From the NCBI GenBank assembly GCA_021814355.1, contig JAKAIJ010000039.1:1-14129 (forward strand): DNA of 14,129 nt, written 5' to 3'. The position numbers and the translations under genes are program-made. The DNA comes from Acidobacteriota bacterium. GTDB taxonomy: Bacteria; Acidobacteriota; UBA4820; DSQY01. The notes beneath the pieces are model-generated. The model ran no database searches and was not told where the DNA came from. It saw only the letters and a program-made list of their open reading frames with translations. Shown piece by piece: positions 1-6,800 of the stretch (its first letter is position 1; each line of letters begins with the position of its first letter).

Positions 1-12
1 CGAAGGGCCGCA

Positions 13-46
13 TCCCGCTTCGACTGGCTTTGCCAGCGAAGCGGGA
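13..46. repeat. Perfect-arm hairpin upstream of ispG
   Basis: TCCCGCTTCG (13-22) pairs exactly with CGAAGCGGGA (37-46), and inside it CTGGC (24-28) pairs with GCCAG (32-36) around a TTT loop. This makes a 15-bp stem with one bulged A at 23. No T-run follows, so it is not a standard intrinsic terminator for the + strand. It could be a REP-like palindromic unit or the end of an upstream transcript. The open reading frame through this stretch is not believed to be coding. Confidence 0.75.
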
Positions 47-69
47 ATTCGAGGCCGCCTTCCCCGCGA

Positions 70-131
70 ATACAGAGCGCCATGTGCTTTGCTCCCTCGT
101 CGGTGTTGCGAAGACTTATGGCGCTCTGTAT
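70..131. repeat. 14-bp perfect inverted repeat around ispG promoter
   Basis: ATACAGAGCGCCAT (70-83) is the exact reverse complement of ATGGCGCTCTGTAT (118-131). Inside, CTTTGC and GCGAAG can extend the pairing with one G-T wobble. The right arm overlaps the putative -10 box of ispG and the left arm lies upstream of the -35. It may be an operator, a REP-like element or a small palindromic insertion. Seen directly; the function is unknown. Confidence 0.7.
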
Positions 132-134
132 ACC
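106..134 (+). promoter_or_regulatory. Candidate promoter of ispG
   Basis: TTGCGA (106-111) lies 17 bp before TATACC (129-134), a fair sigma-70-like pair with ideal spacing. Transcription would start near 141, giving a short leader that contains the AGGAGG ribosome site at 151-156. The -10 overlaps the right arm of the inverted repeat at 118-131, so binding to or extrusion of that palindrome could affect initiation. Confidence 0.4.
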
Positions 135-161
135 ATGCTCCTCCCGGAGCAGGAGGCATCC

Positions 162-1397
162 ATGTCCTGGATCAAGGCGCGCGACACCGTGGGGGTGAAG
201 GTCGGAAGGGTCCAGGTGGGCGGCGGCGCCCCCGTCGTCGTCCAGTCCATGGCCAACACGGACACCGCCGACGCGGCGTCCACGGCCGAGCAGTGCATCG
301 CCCTCGCCCTCGCCGGTTCCGAGATGGTCCGCGTGACGGTCAACGTCCCCGCCGCCGCCGAGGCAGTCCCCGAGATGAAGAGGCGCATGGCGGACGCGGG
401 GGCGGACGTTCCCCTCATCGGAGACTTTCACTACAACGGCCACCTTCTGCTCACGGAGCACCCCGCCTGCGCCGAGGCCCTCGACAAGTACCGCATCAAC
501 CCGGGCAACGTGGGCCACGGCAAGCGGCGCGACGAACAGTTCGCCACCATCTGCAAGGTGGCGGCGGACCGCGGCAAACCGGTGCGCATCGGGGTCAACG
601 CCGGCTCCCTCAACCAGGAACTGGTGCTCGCCAAGATGCGGGAGAATACCGAGAAGGGGCTCGGAAGGAGCTCGGAGCAGGTCCTCTCGGAGTGCATGGT
701 CCTCTCCGCCCTCGAGTCCACGGCCCTCGCCCTCCAGTGCGGGCTAAAGGAGGAGCAGATCATCATCTCGTGCAAGACCTCGCGTCCCGCCGAGCTGGTG
801 CCGCTCTACCGCGAGCTGGCCGCGCGCACCCGGCAGCCCCTTCACCTGGGGCTTACCGAGGCCGGCATGGGCACGAAGGGACTGGTCTGGTCCGCCTCCG
901 CCATGGGAATCCTTTTGAGCGAGGGCATCGGCGACACCATCCGGATCTCCCTCACACCCCGCCCGGGCGGCGACCGGCGCGAGGAGGTCTACGCCTGCCA
1001 GGAGCTCCTCCAGGCTCTCGGCCTGCGCGCCTTCGCCCCCAGCGTCACCTCCTGCCCGGGGTGCGGCCGGACCACCTCGAGCACCTTCCAGCGGCTCGCC
1101 GAGAACATTGACGGCTACCTGAAGGCCAAGCTGCCCGAGTGGAAGAACCGCTACGAAGGAGTGGAGGGGCTGACCGTCGCCGTGATGGGCTGCATCGTGA
1201 ACGGCCCGGGCGAGTCCAAGGCCGCCAACATCGGCATCTCCCTGCCCGGGACGGGCGAGAGCCCCAAGTGTCCGGTCTTCGTGGACGGGGTGAAATCCAC
1301 CACCCTCGAGGGGAGCTACGAGGAGCTCGCCGCGGCCTTCGAAAAGCTCGTCGAGGACTACGTCCGAGCCCATTATCCCGCCAAATCCCGTGGTTGA
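162..1397 (+). CDS. ispG: 4-hydroxy-3-methylbut-2-enyl-diphosphate synthase (IspG/GcpE)
   Basis: Converts methylerythritol 2,4-cyclodiphosphate to HMBPP in the MEP isoprenoid pathway. It is a cytosolic [4Fe-4S] enzyme that needs an external electron donor. The 411-residue protein has the usual short bacterial form: an N-terminal TIM-barrel half with VQSMANTDT near residue 30 and RINPGN in the middle, then the cluster-binding half. Cluster ligands are visible as Cys298 and Cys301 (SCPGCGRTT) and Cys344 with Glu351 (MGCIVNGPGES), matching the Cys-Cys-Cys-Glu set known for this family. The frame stays open upstream to position 30, but ATG 162 is chosen because AGGAGG (151-156) sits 5 nt before it and homology begins there. 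The upstream stretch is palindromic and non-coding in character. The gene appears monocistronic. No key residue is missing. Confidence 0.97.
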   Translation: MSWIKARDTVGVKVGRVQVGGGAPVVVQSMANTDTADAASTAEQCIALALAGSEMVRVTVNVPAAAEAVPEMKRRMADAGADVPLIGDFHYNGHLLLTEHPACAEALDKYRINPGNVGHGKRRDEQFATICKVAADRGKPVRIGVNAGSLNQELVLAKMRENTEKGLGRSSEQVLSECMVLSALESTALALQCGLKEEQIIISCKTSRPAELVPLYRELAARTRQPLHLGLTEAGMGTKGLVWSASAMGILLSEGIGDTIRISLTPRPGGDRREEVYACQELLQALGLRAFAPSVTSCPGCGRTTSSTFQRLAENIDGYLKAKLPEWKNRYEGVEGLTVAVMGCIVNGPGESKAANIGISLPGTGESPKCPVFVDGVKSTTLEGSYEELAAAFEKLVEDYVRAHYPAKSRG

Positions 1398-1423
1398 GGA
1401 CGAGCCACGACCCGATCGCGGAA

Positions 1424-1582
1424 CTAAGGGCCTGTTCGCATAACGGGCGAACGGCGGATGAGCGTCCCGCGAGCGTTGGGGCAGCCGAAGCCGAAATCGC
1501 TTGCGGAGCGAAGCGGAGAAAGCGGCGTCCCGGCGCCGGCGGGCACTGACTCGTACTGGGATGTACTAAGAACGGCCCTAGG
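1424..1582. mobile_element. Candidate MITE-like non-coding element
   Basis: A 159-bp non-coding segment whose left end CTAAGGGCCTGTTC (1424-1437) is matched in inverted orientation at the right end: the reverse complement of 1570-1581 is CTAGGGCCGTTC, the same with two single-base gaps. A third inverted copy lies at 1979-1991 (reverse complement TTAGGGCGTGTTC, 11 of 13 matching 1425-1437), so a larger composite of about 570 bp is also possible. I see no transposase and no clear target-site duplication. Length and end symmetry suggest a non-autonomous element. The classification is inference. Confidence 0.35.
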
Positions 1583-1608
1583 CGCAGGAGAAACGAAGAG
1601 AAAAAACG

Positions 1609-1829
1609 TGTCGCGCAAAGCCGCAAAGGGAGAACCAAGCTCTTGCCTTCTGAAAGAGGGAGCTTTTCTTGGCGTACTTGGCGTCTTGGCGCGAGACCGC
1701 TTCTTTGCTGTTCAAAAGAAACAGAAGAAAAACAGATCACGCAAAGGCGCCAAGAACGCAAAGAAGAGCATTTTTCTTCTCAAAGAACTGCCCTTCTTGG
1801 CGCCCTTTGCGCGCGAGACCGCTTCTTGA
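1609..1829. repeat. Two tandem hairpin-forming CGCAAAG/CTTGGCG repeats
   Basis: Two related copies lie in tandem, about 1609-1705 and 1735-1827. Each begins with purine-rich CGCAAAG-type heptads (CGCAAAGCCGCAAAG at 1614; CGCAAAGGCGCCAAG at 1740) and ends with the complementary series CTTGGCG/CTTTGCG. Each copy can therefore fold on itself. Both end in the identical 17 bases GCGCGAGACCGCTTCTT (1689-1705 and 1811-1827). Copies of this low-complexity AAAG-CGC type are familiar as dispersed intergenic repeats in several GC-rich bacterial lineages and generate spurious ORFs on both strands. No protein is supported here. Confidence 0.7.
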
Positions 1830-2001
1830 TCTTCCAGGGGTTTGGGACGGCCCGGTGGCCCGGACGCCTTTCGGGCCGCCGCCTCCCGCCCGGAGCCGGG
1901 CACCAAAGGCGCCGGCCTGCCCCGCCCCGTGCATGGCTCTTCTCTTGCCAGGAGGCATTGTGACAAGGTTGCAAGCGTGAACACGCCCTAAGAGTCCGCC
2001 C
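1830..2001. other. Non-coding GC-rich spacer with inverted end motif
   Basis: No gene is supported. The stretch holds short GC palindromes, such as GGCCCG and CGGGCC around 1858-1881, and the inverted motif GAACACGCCCTAA (1979-1991). That motif mirrors the left end of the candidate element at 1425-1437, and ends just before the promoter at 2002. Confidence 0.5.
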
Positions 2002-2030
2002 TTGACGCCGCCGGGGCCGGGACCTATATT
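2002..2030 (+). promoter_or_regulatory. Strong sigma-70-like promoter of the 2037-2204 transcript
   Basis: TTGACG (2002-2007) and TATATT (2025-2030) are separated by exactly 17 bp, the best promoter match in the window. Transcription would begin near 2037, over 300 nt before the next gene. It runs straight into the terminator at 2179-2204, so the promoter most likely drives a short structured RNA or an attenuated leader. Confidence 0.7.
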
Positions 2031-2036
2031 TTGACC

Positions 2037-2204
2037 AGTTCCAAGGCTTCGCCGTGCCCCGTAGCGGGGGGCGGGTTGTGCCGCTCCGGGGGGGCGTTTC
2101 GGGGTTTCGTCGTGGCCATACTCGGCGAGGACAGGTCTTCACGGGCCGTTGCGCCCAAGGATCCCATTTCCCCTCCTCGGGCCCCGCCAGGGGCCCCTTT
2201 TTTT
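2037..2204 (+). ncRNA. Putative small RNA or cis-acting leader, family unknown
   Basis: About 168 nt lie between a strong promoter (2002-2030) and an intrinsic terminator (2179-2204), with no convincing ORF. Local stems include CCCCG/CGGGG around TAG (2057-2069), TTTCGTCG with CGGCGAGG around a 10-nt loop (2105-2130, three G-T wobbles) and a short GGGC/GCCC. I compared it by eye with 6S RNA, SRP RNA, tmRNA and 5S rRNA and found no signature. Two readings fit: an independent sRNA, or a riboswitch/attenuator leader of the cytochrome c peroxidase gene that begins 149 nt after the terminator. The start is inferred from the promoter and the end from the T-run. Confidence 0.5.
2179..2204 (+). terminator. 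Intrinsic terminator
   Basis: GGGCCCC (2179-2185), loop GCCA, GGGGCCC (2190-2196), then a run of seven T (2198-2204). This is a textbook rho-independent terminator that does not follow a protein gene. It ends the transcript started at the 2002-2030 promoter and could act as the expression platform of a leader regulating the gene at 2354. Confidence 0.85.
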
Positions 2205-2237
2205 GGTTCGCCCAGGCGACGACCTGGCGTTGGAAAC

Positions 2238-2340
2238 GGGGGGCTCCGTCTTTCCCAGCCAGAGCGACCTTCGTCGAGAGGAGCCGTCCCCACGAGCCTG
2301 GCGGGCGATAGGCCGCCCGTATGCGGAGCCCAGGGGCTCC
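2238..2340 (+). promoter_or_regulatory. Structured region before the cytochrome c peroxidase start
   Basis: GGGGGGCTCC (2238-2247) can pair with GGAGCCGTCCCC (2280-2291) with a 2-nt bulge. A second perfect hairpin GGAGCC-CAGG-GGCTCC (2325-2340) ends directly against the GGGGAGG ribosome site (2341-2347). If it lies in the mRNA, the second hairpin could limit ribosome access. I found no convincing promoter between 2205 and 2353. Confidence 0.35.
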
Positions 2341-2353
2341 GGGGAGGATGACG

Positions 2354-3415
2354 ATGACGACAAAGAGAGGGATGCTACTCGCGGCGGGCCTGTCGCTCGC
2401 AGGTCTCGTCCTTTGGGCGGCGGCGCCCGCGGACGGCCCGCTTCTGACCCGAGCCAAGGCGCTGTTCCAGCCCCTGCCGAAGGCCCAGGAGAGCGCCGCC
2501 AACCCCCTCCGCCCCGTCCGGGTGGAGCTGGGCAAGATGCTCTACTACGAGCCGCGGCTCTCCAAGAGCGGAGTCTTCTCGTGCAACAGCTGCCACAACC
2601 TCGCCACCTACGGCGTGGACAACGGTGCCACCTCGATGGGGCACAAGTGGACGCTGGGGCCCCGCAACGCCCCCACCACCTTGAACGCCGCATCCCACGT
2701 ATCCCAGTTCTGGGACGGCCGCGCCAAAGACGTGGAGGAGCAGGCCAAGGGGCCCGTGCTCAACCCCAAGGAGATGGCCTCCCCCCACGGCAGGTTCGTG
2801 GTGGAGCGCATCGCCTCCATCCCCGAGTACGTGGACCTTTTCCAGAAGGCCTTCGCCGGCGAAGTCCACCCGCTCACCTACGATAACGTCGCCAAGGCCA
2901 TCGGCGCCTTCGAGCGCACCCTGGTCACCCCGGGGCGCTTCGACAAGTTCCTGGGGGGGGACCTCGGGGCGCTCACGGCGGAGGAGAAGGCGGGACTGGA
3001 CCTCTTCATCGAGACCGGTTGCGTCGCCTGTCACATGGGCCCCGCGGTGGGCGGCGGGATGTACCAGAAGTTCGGCGTCTACAAGCCCTTTCAGACCCTC
3101 ACCCGGAGCAAGACGGTGGACAACGGCCGGTTCGAGGCGACCCGGGCGGAGGCGGACCGCTTCCTGTTCAAGGTGCCCGGCCTCCGGAACGTTGCCAACA
3201 CCTACCCCTACTTTCACGACGGAAGCGTCTGGGGGCTCGGGGAGGCGGTCAAGGACATGGGCGAGCTCCAGCTCGACAAGAAGCTGACCGAGGCGGAGAT
3301 CAAGTCCATCCTCTCCTTTCTCAGGAGCCTCACGGGGGAGGTCCCGAGGGAGGCCCGAACCCTCCCGCTCCTCCCGCCCTCCACGGAGAAGACCAGCCGG
3401 CCCGAGTACGACTAG
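2354..3415 (+). CDS. Diheme cytochrome c peroxidase, exported
   Basis: Reduces hydrogen peroxide to water in the periplasm with electrons from small cytochromes or quinol-fed chains. The 353-residue protein has a signal peptide (TTKRG, then a hydrophobic stretch ending near AAAPA). It has two heme c sites, CNSCH (Cys77, Cys80, His81) and CVACH (Cys223, Cys226, His227). Further family motifs are GHKW with His97, the likely displaceable ligand of the peroxidatic heme; QFWDGRA; EEQAKGP with the catalytic Glu; YFHDG with His288; and Met302 fourteen residues later, the spacing expected for the second-heme ligand in bacterial peroxidases. A Met there favours a peroxidase over MauG. Several ATGs are in frame (2321, 2348, 2354, 2372); 2354 is chosen because GGGGAGG at 2341-2347 is 6 nt away. 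The upstream terminator and hairpins suggest regulated expression. Confidence 0.93.
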   Translation: MTTKRGMLLAAGLSLAGLVLWAAAPADGPLLTRAKALFQPLPKAQESAANPLRPVRVELGKMLYYEPRLSKSGVFSCNSCHNLATYGVDNGATSMGHKWTLGPRNAPTTLNAASHVSQFWDGRAKDVEEQAKGPVLNPKEMASPHGRFVVERIASIPEYVDLFQKAFAGEVHPLTYDNVAKAIGAFERTLVTPGRFDKFLGGDLGALTAEEKAGLDLFIETGCVACHMGPAVGGGMYQKFGVYKPFQTLTRSKTVDNGRFEATRAEADRFLFKVPGLRNVANTYPYFHDGSVWGLGEAVKDMGELQLDKKLTEAEIKSILSFLRSLTGEVPREARTLPLLPPSTEKTSRPEYD

Positions 3416-3480
3416 GGCGGGCGCCCCCGCAGACGCAACGAGCACGCCCGAGCGGCACGGGCGCGGCGAAGAGGGAGGAT

Positions 3481-3645
3481 CCGATCCGGATAGGCCCTTA
3501 CTCGGCGATGGACTGCCCCACGGTCGTCGGCTGGCGCAAGAAGGCTCTCAAGCTCTGCGGAACCCAATCGGCCACCATCCGGGAAACCGCCTGCCGGACG
3601 AAGGGGACTTCCCACTGCCGCTACAGGGGCAGCTGGGCGATGTAG
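3481..3645 (+). pseudogene. Relic of a V4R-like sensor domain C-terminus
   Basis: Reading 3481-3645 in one frame gives about 54 residues ending at TAG, with ATG 3508 as the only internal start and no ribosome site. The end reads IRETACRTKG followed by TSHCRYRGSW. The Cys...Gly...Cys-x-Tyr...Trp pattern resembles the last strands of V4R/XylR-N type ligand-binding domains. The part before about 3481 is not recognisable, and the preceding frame is only a shadow of the peroxidase gene. I read it as the 3' remnant of a deleted gene. A genuine 45-residue protein starting at 3508 is possible but less likely. The family match is from memory of the motif, not a search. Confidence 0.4.
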
Positions 3646-3739
3646 CCGCGGGGTCCCTCCTCGTCAACTAGGCGCTTCCTATCCGCCGAGAACCGTTCGC
3701 TGTAACCGAGGCACCAAGACTCCAAATGCACAATCCGGG

Positions 3740-3768
3740 TTGAAGAGCCGGCCCGCGTGCGCCATATT
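3740..3768 (+). promoter_or_regulatory. Candidate promoter of the TPR-CHAT gene
   Basis: TTGAAG (3740-3745) and CATATT (3763-3768) are 17 bp apart. Initiation near 3775 would exclude the in-frame GTG at 3757 and so supports ATG 3817 as the start of the next gene. Confidence 0.45.
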
Positions 3769-3816
3769 GCCGTGGAGAGACGACTCCGGAAGCGCCACCG
3801 GAAAGGCGAGGTTTCC

Positions 3817-6800
3817 ATGCGCTCAGGCTCCGCGGCGGCCACCGCCCTGACTCTGGCAATTCTCGCGGGGCTGGGCCCGAAACCCCGTGCTGCCCCTCCA
3901 GAGGAGGGGATCGTGGTCGTCGGCCTCCAACCCGGGGCCGCCGGGGAGCGCGGGGGGCTCCGCGAGGGCGACGTCCTTTTGGCCTGGACCCGCGAGGGAC
4001 TTTTCTCTGGGGATTTCCCAGCGGTTTCGGGACGGTTTCGCACCCCCTTCGACCTTTTTGCAGTCGAGACCGAGCAGTCCCCGAGAGGGCCGGTCCGGCT
4101 CCTCGCCGAGCGCGAAGGGGCTCCCTTTGTGACCAGTCCGGAGCCGGGGCCGTGGGGAGTGGCGGCCGCGCCGCGGCTGGAGGGGGAGGCGCTGGCCGCC
4201 TTCCGGGCCGGCGGAAAGGAACTCGGGGCGGGACAGCTTGATGCGGGGCTCTCGCGCTGGCGCCGGCTCGCCGAGAAAGAGAGGCGCTGCGGCGCCCCCC
4301 CGACGGCGGCGTGGCTCCTGCTCCGCGTCGGCGAGGAGACAGCCAAGGCGGGGAGGCCAGAGGAGGCTAGATGCGCCTTCGAAGAGGCCCTCGAGGCGGC
4401 CCGGGAGAGCGGCCAGGAGAGGGTCCGGCCCTGGATCTTGAAGGCCGGGGGGGAGGCTCTGGCCGCGTCGAAAGACTACGCCGGGGCCGTAGCGGCCCTC
4501 CGGGCCGCCCTGGTCCTGCTGGAGAACGGCGGGGAGGAACACGCGCTGGAGGAAGCGGGCGCCCTTTTCGCCCTGGCGGGGGCCGAGAGGCGCGCGGGAG
4601 AGGCGCGGGAGGCCGAGCGCCACCTGGAGAGGGCGCTGGAGTCCCAGCAGCGGCAGGCTCCCGGGAGCCTGCCCCTGGCCGCCACGCTCCACCGGCTGGG
4701 GAGCTTCTCCCTGGTACGCGGGGATCTCGACGGCGCCGAGCGACGCTATCTCCAGAGCCTGGCCATCACCCTCTGCCTCGCCCCCCGCAGCCTCGCGGCG
4801 GCGAACGCCCTCGGCAACCTGGGGACGGTGGCGAGAAACCGCGGTGATCTGGGGCTCGCCGTCCAATACCACCTCCGGGCGCTGGCCATCGAGCAGGAGC
4901 TGGAGCCTGGGAGCCTTGGAGAGGCCGACACGCTCCAGAGCCTCGCCATCGTGGACTACGACCGGGGAGACTTCGCCGCCGCGGAACCCCTCTACCGCCG
5001 AGCGCTCGGCATCTACGAGGAGAAGGCCCCCGAAAGCCTCGATCTGGCGGGAATCCTGAACAACCTCGGCGCCCTGCGCCGCGCCCGGGACGACCTGGAG
5101 GGGGCGGCACGCCTCTACGCCCGCGCGGCCGAGATCAAGGAGCGCCTGGCCCCCGGCAGCGCCCAGGTCGCCAGCACCCTGCTCAACCTCGGCGAGCTCG
5201 CGCAGGCGCGCGCGGACTATGGAGAAGCGGACCGCCTCTTCGCGCAGGCCCAGGCGATCTTCGCCTTCCTCGCGCCACGGAGCATCTCCGAGGCCGCGGT
5301 CCTCCACAACCGTGCCATGAACGCCGAGGCCGGGGGAGAGCTGGAGACCGCGGAGGTCCTCTTCGAGAAGGCCCTGGCGATGAAGCAGGCGACGGCCCCC
5401 GACAGCCTGACCCTCGCCTCGACGTTGAGGGCGATGGGCGAGCTGGCCGCCCGGCGGGGCCGGCTCGCGCGCGCCGAGCCCCCGCTCCTGCGCGCTTTGG
5501 ACCTCGCCCGCCGGTGGGCTCCGGGCTCCCACGAGGAGGCGCGCGCTGCGCACGCCTTGGCGGGGCTGCGGCTCCAACAGGGGCGGCGGGCCGAGGCCCT
5601 CCGGAGCGACCTGGAGGCGGTGGAGGCGATCGAGTCCCAGGCCCGTCGGCTCGGCGGCAGCCGGGAGGTAGGGGAGCGATTCTCGGCCCAGTACGCCGAT
5701 TACTATCGGGAGGCCGTGGACCTCCTCGTCCGGCTCGGCCGGGGAGATGAGGCGTTCCTCCTCCTGGAGCGGTTTCGCGCCCGCTCCCTCCTCGAGATGC
5801 TGGCGGAGCGGGACCTGGACTTCCGGAAGGATGCCCCCGAGGAGCTTCTGCAGGAGGAGCGCCGGACGAGGCGCGCCCTGGAGGTCCTCTACGGCCGACG
5901 CGCCCGGCTCGGCCCCCAGGCCGACCCTGCGTCATTGGAAGCGCTCCGGGACCAGATCGCGAGCCTCGAGGAAGCCCTGGAGGGGCTGGAGGCGCGGCTG
6001 CGCTCTGTTTCCCCGGTGCTCGCCTCCCTTCGGTATCCCCATCCCCTCTCGGCGCGGGAGGCCCGCCGTGTGCTGGGGCCGAAAACCCTCCTGCTCACCT
6101 ACTGTGCCGGGGAGAAGCGCACCATTCTGCTGACGCTCCTCGACGGGCGCCTCGCCCATTACGCCCTGCCCGTGGACCGCGCGCGCCTGGAGCGGTCCTG
6201 CCGCGCCCTGCGCGGGCTGCTCTCCACGCAGGGCGCGCCCCTTTCCCAGGTCCAGGCGCGGGCGGCCGGCCTCTACCACCTGCTCCTGGGCCCGGCCGAG
6301 GGGGAACTCGCGAGCGCGCGGGACGTCGTCATCTGCGCCGACGGTCCCCTTCACTACCTGCCCTTCGCCGCGCTCCGGACGCCGCGGGGCCACTACCTCG
6401 TGGAGGAGAAGCCCCTCGCCATGGCCCTGTCGGCGACGGTGCTCGGAGAGCTCGCCCCCCCCGGCGGAAAGGATCGAGAGGCCCCCTCTCTGTGGGCCTT
6501 CGGAGGTTGCGTCTACGACGCGGCGCAGCCCGACGGGGCCCCGGCGCTCTCCGGCCTCCCCGCCACGGCCCGGGAGGTGGCCCGCGCCGGAGGCGAGTTC
6601 CCCGGCAGAGCCCGGCTCTTCACGGGAGAGGCGGCCACCGAGGAACAGGCCAAGCGGCTGGGCGGCACGGTGACCTACGTGCACTTCGCCTGCCACGGGC
6701 TCCTGAGCGAGAGCGCCCCCCTCGACTCGGCCCTCGCCCTCACCTCCCCGCGGCAAGGCGGGGAGGAAGACGGATTCCTGCGCGCCTGGGAGATTCTCGA

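Noticed and set aside
13..46. Hairpin as an intrinsic terminator
   Set aside because: No T-run follows on the plus strand, and on the minus strand only mixed sequence follows.
30..161. N-terminal extension of IspG from position 30
   Set aside because: The extra 44 codons lie over two palindromes and the promoter, and lack family homology. AGGAGG at 151-156 fixes the start at 162.
1458..1963. Short overlapping open frames on both strands in the 1.4-2.0 kb gap
   Set aside because: They are translations of the CGCAAAG/CTTGGCG repeats and the MITE-like segment, rich in Lys/Arg or Phe/Leu, with no ribosome site.
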